Below, one piece after another: positions 1 to 12,640 of a stretch of 64,000 bases of DNA. The notes under the pieces are model-generated. The model worked only from the letters and a program-made list of their open reading frames with translations. It searched no databases and had not been told where the DNA came from. Every line of letters starts with the position of its first letter. The stretch's first letter is position 1. Origin of the DNA: Ailurus styani (taxonomy: Eukaryota > Chordata > Mammalia > Carnivora > Ailuridae); the NCBI GenBank assembly GCA_002007465.1, contig LNAC01000770.1, positions 575,610 through 639,609 of the forward strand, in the 5' to 3' direction. Made by a program: the position numbers and the translations under genes.

Positions 1-2011
1 TCAAGTGTCAGGATATAAAATCAATGCACAGAAATCAGTTGCATTTCTATATACCAACAACAAAACAGAAGAAAGAGAAATTAAAGAGTCAATCCCATTT
101 ACAATTGCACCCAAAACCATAAGATACCTAGGAATAAACCTAACCAAAGAGGCAAAGAATCTGTATTCAGAAAACTATAAAGTACTCATGAAAGAAATTG
201 AGGAAGACACAAAGAAGTGGAAAAACATTCCATGCTCATGGATGGGTAGAATAAATATTGTGAAAATGTCTATGCTACCTAGAGCAATCTACACATTTAA
301 TGCAATCCCCATCAAAATACCAGCAATTTATTTCAAAGAAATGGAACAAATAATCCTAAAATTTATATGGAACCAGAAAAGACCCCGAATAGCCAAAGGA
401 ATGTTGAAAAAAAAAAGCAAAGTTGGCGGCATCACAATTCCAGATTTCAAGCTCTATTACAAAGCTGTCATCATCAAGACAGTATGGTACTGGCACAAAA
501 ACAGACACATAGACCAGTGGAACAGAATAGAGAACCCAAAAATGGACCCTCAACTCTATGGTCAACTAATCTTCAACAAAGCAGGAAAGAATGTCCAGTG
601 GGAAAAAGACAGTCTCTTCAACTAAAGGTGTTGGGAAAACTGGTCAGCCACATGCAGAAAAATGAAACTGGATCATTTCCTTACACCACACACAAAAATA
701 GACTCAAAATGGATAAAAGACCTCAATGTGAGAAAGGAATCCATCAAAATCCTCGAGGAGAACACAGGCAGCAACCTCTTCGACCTCAACCGCAGCAACT
801 TCTTCCTAGGAACCTCACCAAAGGCAAGGGAAGCAAGGGCAAAAATGAACTATTGGGACTTCATCAAGATTAAAAGCTTTTGCACAGCAAAGGAAACAGT
901 CAACAAAACCAAAAGACAACTGACAGAATGGGAGAAGATATTTGCAAATGACATATCAGATAAAGGGCTAGTATCCAAAATCTATAAAGAGCTTCTCAAA
1001 CTCAACACCCATAAAACAAATAACCCAGTCAAGAAATGGGCAGAAGACATGAACAGACATTTCTCCAAAGAAGACATCCAAATGGCCAACAGACACATGA
1101 GAAAGTGCTCAACATCACTCGGCATCAGAGAAATACAAATCAAAACCACAGCGAGATACCACCTTACACCAGTCAGAATGGCTAAAATCAACAAGTCAGG
1201 AAATGACAGATGTTGGCGAGGTTGCGGAGAAAGGGGAACCCTCCTACACTGTTGGTGGGAATGCAAACTGGTGCAGCCACTCTGGAAAACAGTATGGAGA
1301 TTCCTCAAAAAGTTGAAAATGGAGCTACCCTACGACCCAGCAATCGCACTACTGGGTATTTATCCTAAAGACACAAAGGTAGTGTTCCTCAGGGGCACGT
1401 GCACCCGAATGTTTATAGCAGCAATGTCCACAATAGCCAAACTATGGAAAGAACCTAGATGTCCATCAACAGATGAATGGATAAAGAAGATGTGGTATAT
1501 ATATACAATGGAATATTATGCAGCTATCAAAAGAAACGAAATCTTGCCATTCGCAACGACATGGATGGAACTGGAGGGTATTATGCTGAGCGAAATAAGT
1601 CAATCAGAGAAAGACAATTATCATATGATCTCTCTGATATGAGGAACTTGAGAGGCAGGGTGGGGGGTCGTGGGGGGTAGGGAGGGAAAAATAATGAAAT
1701 AAGATGGGATGGGGAAGGACACAAACCATAAGAGACTCCTAATCTCACAAAACAAACTGAGGGATACTGGGGGGTGGGAGGGTAGGGATAGGGTGGATGG
1801 GTTTTGGACATTGGGGAGGGTTTGTGCTTTGGTGAATGCTGTGAAAGATGTAGGCCTGATGACTCACAGACTTGTACCCCTTGGGCAAATAATAAAAATA
1901 AAATTAAAAAAAAAAAGAAAAAAAAAACAACAACAAAACAAAACAAAACAAAACAAAAACAAAAAAAATAAAAATAATAAAACAAAATCAACAAAAAACA
2001 AAAGGAAATAT
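1..2011 (+). mobile_element. L1 retrotransposon, 3' part (ORF2 C-terminus, 3' UTR, A-rich tail), cut by the window edge
   Basis: The L1 ORF2 frame runs from 5 to the stop at 1642, interrupted by one in-frame TAA at 623-625. It is otherwise unshifted, including the C-terminal Cys/His motif [20 protein letters not shown]-rich 3' UTR and an A-rich tail (about 1895-2011) follow. The nonsense codon makes it inactive. It closely matches the copy at 10028-10432, so the family is fairly young. Confidence 0.93.
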
Positions 2012-3320
2012 TAGATCCTTGGTGTGTTTTGGTCTGCTTGTTAAAAGAAACTAGATCCCCAAATCAGAAATAAATATATATATATATATATAAAACATTC
2101 ATATATACACACACCCAATAAAAGAAAGCAAAAATAAATGTATATAATGTATATATAAATAAAAATTAAAAAAGAATTTTAAAAAATGAGAAAATAAGAA
2201 AATAATTGAAAGAAATAATACTGAAAGACTGAAGAATAAAAAGACAATGAATGCTATATACTGTTTTCTCCAGGAGCTGAACTCTACTGTCCTCTATGAT
2301 CAGTAAACTTGATGGTAACCAGTTATTTGGGTTAGTCTTCTGGGGGAGGGGCCCCTGATTCTCAGGTGTACTTGCTCTTTGGCATAAGTGCCTCCCTTCA
2401 GCAAAGGCAGGGCTCAGTCTAAGTAGCTCCTGGTGCCACTAAGTGGCGCTGTTTTGCTCCCTGAAGGCTTTCAGTGTTGATGGGTGGCATTGATATGGTG
2501 GTCCTCTGCTCTCCCGAGTTGAACTTTAGCTCGCCCCACTCTTCAGTGAGCCCTTACAGAAAAGCAGTCAGTCACTCTTGTGTCCTAGGTTCCAGAACTC
2601 TGCGTTCACCCGGGCTGTGATGGAGCGTTTTTATTTCAAGCCCAGAGCTGCATTTCAAAACTCCAAATTTTACACATTCCTGAGGCACAGACCCCTGTTG
2701 TTCCTCCCAGGGGAAGGATGGTGGTCTCCTAGGCTTCTGCTTTTGCTGGACCCCTCCCAGGAAAGCAGTCACACAATGGAGCAGCTGTTCACAGTTTATG
2801 GCAACACACAGCAGTAAGTGGCACCTAGACTTACTCTTCTCAGCTGTCTTCCCTGTTTCACCCATGCCTGCGAATTCTGTCATACTTAGACACCATCCAT
2901 TCTTCTTGCAACCCCAGGGATCCTGACCATGCTGTCATTCCTGGGATTCCACCCCACTTCGCCACCTGAGCACTTTTAAGCCAGGGACATACCCCACTGT
3001 AGGAGGATTCTAAAAGTTCTGATTTTTGTGCTCCACTGCCTATAATACTTTGCGGTAGCCTCCTTAAGCAAGCTCCTTCCCCTGTGCTATAGCCTCAGAT
3101 ATATTACCCCGGATTCAAGTCTCTGCACCTCCTACCTTCCAAAAAGTGGTCACTTTTCTACTTGTGGAATTGCATTTTTTTTCTCATATTGCCAATTGAT
3201 TTCTCAGGTGTTCAGAATGATTTGATAACTATCTAGCTGGGTTTGAGGGACCAAACAAACTTAGAGTCCTCTGCTCCTCTGCCATCTGCCATCTAAACTT
3301 CTCCTCCAGTAATTATTTCT
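2012..3320 (-). mobile_element. L1 5' UTR-like segment in reverse orientation
   Basis: An AT-rich 2012-2270 block followed by about 1 kb ending 'tctgccatctaaacttctcctcca', which I recognise as carnivore L1 5' UTR read backwards. No ORF is present. It may be the 5' end of a minus-strand L1 whose body was split by the plus-strand L1 at 1-2011. The family call rests on remembered consensus. Confidence 0.55.
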
Positions 3321-3447
3321 TAATTTTTCTTAGGTAAAGCAGAGGTGCTCTGGATTCTGGGGCAGCTGCAACCAAGCTTGGATCTTGTGATTGTCACCTG
3401 GCACTTATACTATTTGCTAAGTTATCTCAGGGCTACTGTTTTGATCC

Positions 3448-3788
3448 AGGAGGTTAATTCTTTTTTTTTTTTCTGTTTTAATTTTCATTCCTTTAATTAG
3501 TACTTTTTAAAAAAACTTTTTAATTATTTGCCCCAGGGGTACAGGTCTGTGAATCACCAGGCTTACACCTTTCACAGCACTCACCATAGCACAAACCCTC
3601 CCCAATGTCCATAACCCATCCACCCTATCCCTACCCTCCCACCCCCCAGTAACCCTCAGTTTGTTTCATGAGATTAAGAGTCTCTTATGGTTTGTCTCCT
3701 TCCTGATCCCATCTTGTTTCATTATTTTTTTTCCTCCCTAACCCCCACGACCCCCTGCCCTGCCCCTCAAGTCAGGAGGTTAATTCTT
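3448..3788 (-). mobile_element. 5'-truncated L1 insertion with 15-bp target site duplication
   Basis: Target duplication AGGAGGTTAATTCTT at 3448-3462 and 3774-3788. Between them lies a reverse-complement L1 3' UTR (about 3530-3773). On the tail side there are two A-rich runs separated by about 30 nt of other sequence, which may be a small 3' transduction. Confidence 0.88.
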
Positions 3789-4169
3789 AAGAATATAAGA
3801 ATATTGCTGAGAGCGCTGTGGGAGCTGGAGGACCAGCACCTGCTTAGCACAGCTCCTAGCCACTTGCAGCCTTGCTGACTCAGCTCAGGGATAAGAGGCA
3901 AAGCCACGAAGAGGCTATGTCCTGGAAGTACCTCTGCCGATAGAAGTTCCATCTAAACTTAGTTTATTAAATAGAATAAAAGTTTCAAGCAAAGATTTAA
4001 TTCTTCTAGTCACTTGTATTCCCTACTATGCTGTATCTCTTCCTGAGGGTGATGAGTTGAGTGTCTATAGAGACACTAATGAGAAGTGTTTTATTTTAAT
4101 AGTTTTATATTAATTTTAACATACATTAAAATGTAGCTAGCAAAATAGTACTATTATTTAAGATGCAAC

Positions 4170-4400
4170 CAAGTAAGGAGTGCCTGTGTGGCTCAGTTGG
4201 TTAAATGGCTGACTTGATTTCTACTCAGGTCATAATCTCAGGGTTGTGAGGTTGAGCCCCGTGTCGGGATCCATGCTGGGCATGGAGTCTGCTTGAGATT
4301 CTCTCTCCCTCTCTCTTTGTCCCTCCTCCCACCCCATTCTCTCTCTCTCTCTTTCTCTAAAATAAATAAATAAATTTTTAAAAAACAGATGGACAAGTAA
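4170..4400 (+). mobile_element. CAN-SINE (tRNA-Lys-derived)
   Basis: Starts GAGTGCCTGTGTGGCTCAG, CT-rich middle, AAATAAATAAAT tail; diverged copy. A short repeat CAAGTAA at 4170-4176 and 4394-4400 may be the target duplication. Confidence 0.88.
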
Positions 4401-4639
4401 AAAGAATGATTAGATTTAAAGTCAATCCAGAGAAAATTAAGAAAAACAGAATAAAAAATAGCTAGCTATGACAAATATCAGGAAATTGTACTTGAGTGAC
4501 TGATGATGGGAAATGGGGCTGTGTGGAGAGAGGTCCTTTGCAGCATTTGCACAGGCCAGTACAACAGATAACACACAATGAACAGTTGCACCTCTGTTTC
4601 TACCCTCCGCCTCTAGCTCTCTGCACTTTATCTCCTGAT

Positions 4640-5230
4640 TTGTTTAATGTTTATCACTAGAAGAGTCATCCTGCAGTTATCTCTCTCTTACCAGGAAGAG
4701 GCTATTTGCACAAGGTCATTTGCATGCGTATTTTTCCATACTTGTTATGTTGATAGTTTGCATTTGCCTTACTTCATTCAGTATTATGTCAGAAGCATTT
4801 TCCATGTTGCATATCATTTTCATTTTTAAGGGTTGGTTGTTTCCATTTAAAAAAAATGAATACCATTGGACACATAGCTCTTGTCTTCTATTGAACTTTC
4901 AGTTATTTTGGGAGAATAAACTCATGTGAGTGGGATAAATGGGTCAAAGCATGTAAATTTTCATCCCTTCTTAACTGTGCACAGCCACTAAGCTTGAGGC
5001 CTTTTAGCCCATAAATAATGGTCACCTTTTTCGTTAATATGCGGAGAACTTTTTCAGAGAAAAGGATGAAAAACTCCAGTGGAAAAATGACAAAGGATTT
5101 GAATGTTCTCTCAGAGAAAAATATACTTGGCCATAAGCATATGATAAATGCTCAACCTCAGTGACAATTAAAAACATAAATTTAAGCAAAAAAAGGATAC
5201 CTATCTTATAAGCAAATTCTGAAAAGTTTG
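4640..5230. repeat. Old L1 fragments
   Basis: 4640-5000 resembles the reverse of an ancient L1 3' end. 5050-5230 resembles ORF2 near the 'clearing' block (aaatgacaaaggatttgaat) on the plus strand. Both are strongly decayed and carry no meaningful frame. Confidence 0.5.
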
Positions 5231-7628
5231 ATAACAGTCCCCAGAGGTAAGGTTGAAGGGAAAAGCCAGTTTCATTTTATCTTTGCAGACACATCGATTG
5301 ACAAGGTTTTAGGAGAGGATATTTTGGCTGCCAAAATTTTAAATGTACATGCCTGCTTCCTCAGCAATGCTCCTTCTAAGACTAGATCTTGCACACTTAC
5401 TTACAAAGTACACAAGATAAATTGTATTCACATCAATAAAGTTTTTAATAGTGAGAACTGGAAAGATTTTAAATCTCCACCCATGAGAGACCTGGTAGAA
5501 TAGTTTCTGATACATTTATATTGGAACACTACTTCTGATGGGGGTTGGGGGGAGGATGTCTGCTGACATTCACACCTGGGGTGTGCAGCTGGCTTGTAAT
5601 GTGAGCATGGTTGAATCCATTTTATTGACATTGCACTTAATATCCTTTATACTATTTGAATTTTGTATAAAAGAACATGTTTCTTTTAGAATTTAAAACA
5701 TTAACACTTACATTTTTAAAATGTATTAAGAAGGAGTCACTCAGAAAACTATATTGATGAAAGGACCACGGTATTTTATTTCTCATCAAAACTTGCCAGT
5801 GGACATGTTCTTTTTTCTCCCAGTGAGTTCTCTAGTGACCAAAATGTTGGTTTAGGTATCAGAAAAGGGCCACCCAACTTAATCTGATCTGACCATACAG
5901 ATGGCAGGTTAGTGCCCCAGCCACAATCTGTCCGGTGGGGTCAGTGGGAGTGGGCTGAAGTGTGCCCCCCCCCCAACTCCAGTGCCCTGCTCAGGGACTC
6001 CAGGCACTCCATTGCCTCCCTCTCCTCCCACACCTTCCTGAGACACTAGGACACCTTGCTCCTGGAGTGTGCCTAGTGCTTATACCTTATATCTTTTAAT
6101 GCCAACAACCCTATTTTACAGACTAGAGACTAGACTGGGGGGCAGGAGCTGGGCACAGTGCCCCACTCTTGCAGTTTCAAAGGGCTGATGGCTCTCACCA
6201 CCATGCACCATCCCCTGGTGCCTCTTGCTCTTCCTTTCATGCATTTGAAGCATCGCCCCTGTGCGTATGAGTATGGGAATGAGGCCTAGGGTAGCCAAAG
6301 GCACTGAAGCAAATTCTGTCCATTAACCCAGAACATACCTTCTGGAATCAGAAACAAGGCTGGTGACTCTAACACTGGGAGTCTCCCTGCCCCTGCTTTG
6401 ATTCCTCAGCTAGAGCCCAGGTGCAGCCTGACTGGGGATTTGGCAAGATGCCATACAAGATGTGGACTTACCTTCTCACTGGCTGGGAATATCTTTCCTA
6501 GTCACCCTCAAAACTCACGGGAATTGCAGAGTATGACTATGACATAATTGATCAGCTGGTCCTGCTGGAGTCCTAGATCCACTTTACAATGCCTCCTATT
6601 TTGTGGCCTTGAGGAACAAAGATATTCTGCAACGAATACATTCCATCTGTATAGTGTCAGCTGTCAGGGACTCAACTTGTTAACCTGTTGCCAACAAGTG
6701 ATCAGTCCTGAGCAAGTCATCCATGTTTTTCCATCTTTTCCATCTATCTTTTTCACACATCTGCATTTGCACCTTCATTTCTGTTGCCTTCATCCTCATT
6801 CACATCCACATATGCCTGGCTCCTAAAAGTCACCTCCATCTGCCTCCTTCTTGCGCTTTTCCCTCTTCCAAAAATATGGTGCTTTCTAGTTCCAACAGGC
6901 CATGATTTTTTTCTCTGTCCCTTACCCAAATACCACATCCTCCATTCCACATTAGAACTAAAAATACCTACCCATCTTAGAACCAGAGAACTCAATTGCT
7001 TAATGTGGGTCTCTTTGAAAAACTGGAAATGTCAAGAAACGTAGGATTTGGGAAAATGCAGAAATAGCTGATGTTGGAAAAGGTGTGTGCGTGTGTGTAT
7101 GTGTGTGTGGAAACATGGGGGGAAAGGAGCCAAAAACCTGTAAGGAATGGCTGTGAAGCGTATTTTCTCTTCTCACAAACAGTAAAGCCACTCTAGAAAT
7201 GTATTCATTATTCCCTAAGAGGACACTTAGTCCTAGGGAATCTAAATTTCCTGGTAATGCACCCTCAAATTAAGCATTTTTCAGACATGAAATTCTCTAG
7301 ACATTTAACCTGTCTTTCCAGGGCAAGAGAGACAAATATAATTCAACAGTAATCTTGTATGGGAAGACAGATGCTAATGAGAGCTGTGCCCATGGTGTTA
7401 ATTCTAAATGTTAGGAAGTCTGATTATATTAGTGCAGTCAAAATCCCCTTCAACTCCAAATGCTCTTGGTCAGGTCCTCACCAATTGTCAAACTGTCCGA
7501 GAAGCAGGAAAATTCAGAGTCACTTAGAGACTTAGGTATTTTATTTTGTGGCTACTGTGTTGGTGAGTATGTAAGGCACGTTGATTTGATGGAATGAGTG
7601 TGCTTATGTGATTAAGACCACATTTTCG

Positions 7629-7630
<2 letters not shown>
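5230..7630. other. Intergenic, nothing coding recognised
   Basis: Mixed-composition DNA with a short MIR-like piece near 6065-6130, a poly-C run near 5967 and a GT-rich run at 7084-7110. All frames are short and of low complexity. No exon with conserved protein similarity was recognised. Confidence 0.6.

Positions 7631-7694
<64 letters not shown>
7631..7694. repeat. (AC)32 microsatellite
   Basis: 64 bp of uninterrupted AC dinucleotide; length suggests it is polymorphic. Confidence 0.98.
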
Positions 7695-7698
<4 letters not shown>

Positions 7699-9230
7699 GC
7701 CTCTGAACAAATTGTAGCCAGAGGCTTAGTTTTTTCACCCAGGCTTTTCTGTCACTACTCACTCAGCACCACAGGCTGCATTTCTATACTGCAAGCGTGG
7801 AGTGGGCTCTGCTCAGCTTCAGTGAGAAAGCTGCCAAATACATGTCCCAGGTTCAGGGAGGAACACATGAGACTCCCTCGTTTCCCAAATGTCAGCCCTA
7901 GGGATGCTGCATGTACAGTGGGCACATTTTGGGGGAAGTCGTGTGTCCCAGGAAACAGCCTCATGGCTTCTGAATGGAAAAGCAGTTAGTGTAACCAAAT
8001 GAGGGAATATACCCATGTTTCAAATGCCCCTTTCCTTGTCCTTCTTGCCAGCCTACTTGGTGCCTTTCATGTTTACAACTTTGCCCGCTAACGTAGGGCA
8101 CAGTCACAAAAGTTACACTTTATCTTTTCCTCTGAAATATGAAGAGAAAAGAAGGGCATTAAGAGATGGTTAATTAAGTGTACACATTTAATTCTCCCCC
8201 ACTATGCCACCAAATTGGACAGAACACATCAGCCTTTTTGTCATTCTTCTGGGGCAGTGTTTTATTCAGGTGCATTTAACAATCACACAGCACTGTCCCA
8301 AAGGGTGACAGTCCTTCATTCTCAGACTCCTCCCAGCTCCAAAGAAAACCAATTTTTAAATTAAATTAAATACATTAAATACATTAATTAATACATTAAT
8401 TAAATTAAATATGTTATATTTTATTTAAACATTTTATTTGTGCCAAATATTATAATTTCAACATATAATCAATATAAAGCATTTTTTATTATTATGTTCA
8501 ATTAGCAAACCATTTTTAAGTGAAATTTGAAAATATATCCAGTGCATAAATTCCTAGTGAACTGGTTTGTTAAAAGGTAGACATTGCCAAATAATTCTTC
8601 AAAACAGTTACCCCAATATATTTTCCCACTACCAACATAGGAGAGCACCAATTCATATGATATGGGGTCTCTGTGGTTCCCTAGCAATGACCTGACCGGG
8701 AGTATACATAAAGTTAACTTTCACGAGTAGTTAACTTAGCCCATGAATAACTGAACTTAGTAAATATAATTCAGCCAGGTGTCATTTCCTCTAGGAGGCC
8801 CTTCCTGACCCATCGCTCTCCTTCCTCACTCCTTGCTGGACTGAGACCCACCCACCCATGCTTCCCGCACTGTTTATTGTACTTTTCACACCAGCTGAGA
8901 AAAAGTGTCTCCTTGCCTTTGGTCTCCACTCCTCCTCTGTACCACGGACACTATACAGGTTTCCCTAGCATATCCCCCATGTTGATTTCCCTTTTCTTAC
9001 ACACATTGGTCATATTCCAGGAAAAGAGAAATATGGCTGAGTCTTCTCTTCTAAGCTGGGATGTCCTGATCATGGAGATTCCCCCAGCCTCCAGAACAAA
9101 CCCAAAGTGAGAAATGAGCCCACTAAAATATTCAAAGTAATTATTTCTGGTGGTTTTTTCCCCCAACACCATGAAGCAATTCTTCAATTCTTAGTGGACA
9201 CCAGGTGTCCCACAAATTTAATTCGATTCT
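7695..9230. other. Intergenic, with L1 and L2 remnants
   Basis: AT-rich 8345-8500; 8510-8700 looks like a reversed ancient L1 end; 8770-8890 resembles an L2 3' end (gaggcccttcctgacc). No gene seen. Confidence 0.45.
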
Positions 9231-10455
9231 GATGTCTACCTAGAGATATACTGACCCCACTTCAGATGCCAATTCCAGGTTGTTACCTGTACTAATGCCT
9301 GACTGGCTATAAATTGGAGGTTCCCACAATCGCCTCCTTGGATTTCATTAATTTTCTAGAACTCAGAAATAACAACTTACTTACTAGATTATTGATTTAT
9401 TATAAAGGATATTAAAGTATATGATTGAAAAGCCAAATGAAGAGATATGTAGAGTGAAGTCAGGAATAGTCCTAAACACAGGAAATTATTTCCCTGTGGA
9501 GTTTAGTGTGTGTCACCCTCCCAGAATGTGGATGCATGCTCATTCACCAACCTGGAAGCTGTCCAAACTGGTAGTCAGGGATTTTTATGGAGGCTTCATT
9601 ATGTAGGCATGGTTGATTAAGTCATTGGCCATTGGTGACTGAATTTAATCTCCAGGTACCACCCCCCTCACTGCAGGTCAGGGATGTGGCTGAGTGTTCC
9701 AAAGCTTTAATCATCTGGTTGGTTTCCCTGGCAACCAGCTTCCAACCTTAGTTACTTAGAGGCTTTTCAAAAGGCTTTCAAAAGTCACTTCATAACATAA
9801 CATAAACTCAAGTATGGTAGAAAGGGCCTTATTATGAATAATATTATACCCATTTCACCTTTATGGCTCTGAAACAATTTCTGGGATAGAGGATAAAAGG
9901 CTTGATATGATTATAAAGGATGCTCTCATGGGTTAGGAAATTCCTAAGGTTTTAGGAGCTGGAAGCTAGGAACCAGTAGATGAAGGCCAAAATATACATT
10001 TATTATAAATCACAGTGTTATACTAAAGAAGATGTGGTATATATATACAATGGAATACTATGCAGCTATCAAAAGAAACGAAATCTTGCCATTTGCAACG
10101 ACGTGGATGGAACTAGAGGGTATTATGCTGAGCGAAATAAGTCAACTAGAGAAAAACAATTATCATATGATCTCTCTGATATGAGGAACTTGAGGGGTAG
10201 GGTGCGGGGTCGTGGGGGGTAGGGAGGGAAAAATAATGAAACAAGATGGGATGGGGAAGGACACAAACCATAAGAGACTCCTAAACTCAAAACAAACTCA
10301 GGGTTACTGGGGGGTGGGAGGGTAGGGATAGGATGGATGGGTTATGGACATTGGGGAGGGTTTGTGCTTTGGTGAATGCTGTGAAAGATGTAAGCCTGAT
10401 GATTCACAGACCTGTACCCCTGGGGCAAAGAATTAAAAAAAATCACAGCATCATA
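9230..10455. mobile_element. MER21-like ERVL LTR, split by an L1
   Basis: Recognised from blocks such as 'tttttatggaggcttcatta', 'ttggtttccctggcaacca' and 'aaagggccttattatgaata'. It runs to about 10027 and resumes after the L1 that ends at 10432. The subfamily assignment is from memory. Confidence 0.6.
10010..10450 (+). mobile_element. 5'-truncated L1 nested in the LTR
   Basis: The body, about 10028-10432, is the end of ORF2 plus 3' UTR and a short A tail. It is flanked by an 18-bp duplication beginning AAATCACAG whose two copies differ by three transitions. It nearly matches the L1 end at 1477-1900. Confidence 0.88.
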
Positions 10456-10669
10456 CTGTTGGTATTTTTTATGTTGATTTAAAAGCATCCACTGTACACA
10501 TGACTGCAAATCTGAAATATTTCCTGGAAGCTATATAACTTCTGATTCCATGTTCTCATGGGTACGCTGACCTATTTAAGGAAGGTCAGGGTGGAGAAAG
10601 TTCAACTTTAGGCTTTTAGGCATGACTACATCTTTTTTGGGGGTAGGGTGGGGACAGGGAACCAGAATG

Positions 10670-10880
10670 CCTAGGTTTGAAATACATCTCTGCTATTTTC
10701 TAACTGTGTAACCTTGGATTGCTCAACAACTCCATCTAAATTTTTTAATATCTATTAAATACGAATAAAAATGGTACTTAATCTCTTTGGGAGTATTAAG
10801 TGAATTAATACATTTAACATACTTTGGATAGTACCTACCACATAAGAAGCCTAATGAACACTAGCTACTCTTTGTGAGTA
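10670..10880. repeat. MIR element
   Basis: The series 'taactgtgtaaccttgga', 'aatggtacttaatctc', 'gaattaatacatttaac' follows the MIR core and tail order. Old and diverged. Confidence 0.6.
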
Positions 10881-11119
10881 AAATTCCTGATATCTATTTA
10901 TGTGGGTAGGACAGTGCTGGATATGGATCCCCAGGGCACTCCAACAGTATTGGGAGGGACTCAGTGTGCACAAGAGTCAGAGATGGTCACTTGAGGCTCC
11001 GGGGAGACAGGACAACTGACCCAAATGCCTGGGCATGGAAGGTTTGAGGAGGTGAAAAGAAGGCAGGATGGCTGGAGCATGGTGCATGGGGCTGCAGGAT
11101 AGGGCCCCCAGATGTTCAG

Positions 11120-12180
11120 TTCTTTGTTAAATTTCTTGTGCTTTTTTCGATACTCTTTATGTGTATATAAGGAAAAACATATTTTATATGTTCATATAAA
11201 ATATTTTTTATAATGTAAGTTAATATACTTTTTTTTTCATTTTACAATGTGATTTGGAAATTTGTTCACACTGGTGCACAGAGGTGGTTTCATTCCCCCT
11301 TTTTACACTGCATAGTATGCCATCATAGCATTTGTTTAACCAGGACCCCACTGAGAACATTTATTTCCAGTCTTCTGCTACTACAGTGTTACAGTGAATA
11401 ACTCAGTGTTAACAGTCATTTCAGAGTTCTGTGAGTACCCACAGAAGATAAATGCCTACAAATGAAATTTCTGCCTCAAAGAGTATGTGCATTTTTAAAT
11501 AGATGTTGTTGAAGTGCTTTCCATGGAGGTTGTATGCATTTAAACATTCACTGGCTCTATCGGAGAATGTTTCCTTATATCTTAGACAATACATTGTGTT
11601 ACTAAATGCTTTGATCTTTGCTAACGTAAGTGGAATCAGCTATCTCAGTATAAAATTCTGATTTTCATGGTTTTTATTATACCTAAGATAGGGCATCTTT
11701 GCACATTTTTGAGTTTTTGGCCTTCACTTATTCTAAAGAACTTTTTATATCTCAGAAAACTAGCCTTTTGTTTGATCTCAGTTGTAAATTTTTTTCAAGT
11801 TTGTCATTAATCTTCTGACTGTGCTTATGGTGATTTTTGTGAGGTTGAAATATTTTTTGCATTAAAATTTATCTATATTTCTTTTGGGCTTCTGATGTCT
11901 TTCCATATTTAGCAAGCACTGTTGTAGCCCAAGAATATAAAGAAAATTTCCCATAATTTCTTCTAATGTTTCTATGGTTTATTATTTTATATTTAAATCT
12001 CTAATACATTTAGGATTTGTACTCCTGTAGGGTATGATGTATGGCTCAAACTTTTTTTTTGCCTAAATGACTACTTAATTATCTCAATATCATATATTGA
12101 ATAAAAAACCATTTTTCTGGCCACTGACTTAAAATGTTAACTGTTAATCAAGACTTGAACTATGCAAATTGTTTTATTCT
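11120..12180 (-). mobile_element. Ancient L1 (L1M-type), reverse orientation
   Basis: AT-rich. Contains reversed ORF2/3'-end blocks such as 'tttgtttaaccaggacc', 'ttgagtttttggccttcac' and 'tttaggatttgtactcc'. Order fits one L1 read from its 3' end. Frames are destroyed. Confidence 0.65.
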
Positions 12181-12264
12181 GGAAATAATCCCTGAAAAAT
12201 AAGAAATCTTTTCTATGTGTGTTGTAAAAATCCAGATTCACTCTTGCTCTGAACAATCATTCAT

Positions 12265-12640
12265 GTGGCAGCCCTATGACAAAAGTAACTAATTGTCCTC
12301 AATTTATAGACTAGGAAACTAAATGAACCAGAGAGAAACTGAAAACTTGCTCAAGATCACACCACTGGGGATGCCTGGGTGGCTCAGTCATTAAGTGTCT
12401 GCTTTTGGCTCGGGTCATGATCCCTGGGTCCTAGGATTGAGCCCTGCATCGGGCTCCCTGCTTGGCGAGAAGTCTGCTTCTCCCTCTCCCACTCCCCCTG
12501 CTTGTGTTCCCTCTCTCACTGTGTCTCTGTCAAATAAATAAGTAAAATCTTTAAAAAAAAATCACACCACTAGTAAATGACTGAGTTCGAGCTATTAACC
12601 ACTATGATACAGGCCAACTTAAAGAAATATTAAAAGATGC
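12265..12640. repeat. MIR element interrupted by a CAN-SINE
   Basis: MIR core 'ttatagactaggaaact', then 'gctcaagatcacaccact', which is duplicated around the SINE, then 'agtaaatgactgagttcgag'. Confidence 0.75.
12356..12571 (+). mobile_element. CAN-SINE with 11-bp target duplication
   Basis: ATCACACCACT at 12356-12366 and 12561-12571 flank a full-length SINE starting GGGATGCCTGGGTGGCTCAG and ending in an A tail. It sits inside an older MIR. Confidence 0.95.

Noticed and set aside
662..1642. 326-codon frame as a host gene
   Set aside because: It is the L1 ORF2 C-terminus, in the same frame as 5-625 and separated from it by one nonsense codon.
4178..4300. tRNA-Lys-like sequence at this and the other SINE starts
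   Set aside because: These are CAN-SINE heads with A and B boxes, CT-rich bodies, A tails and target duplications; they do not fold as functional tRNAs.
7631..7694. Regular short repeats that could be mistaken for a CRISPR array
   Set aside because: A pure dinucleotide with no spacers, in a mammalian genome. No direct-repeat/spacer array was seen anywhere in the window.
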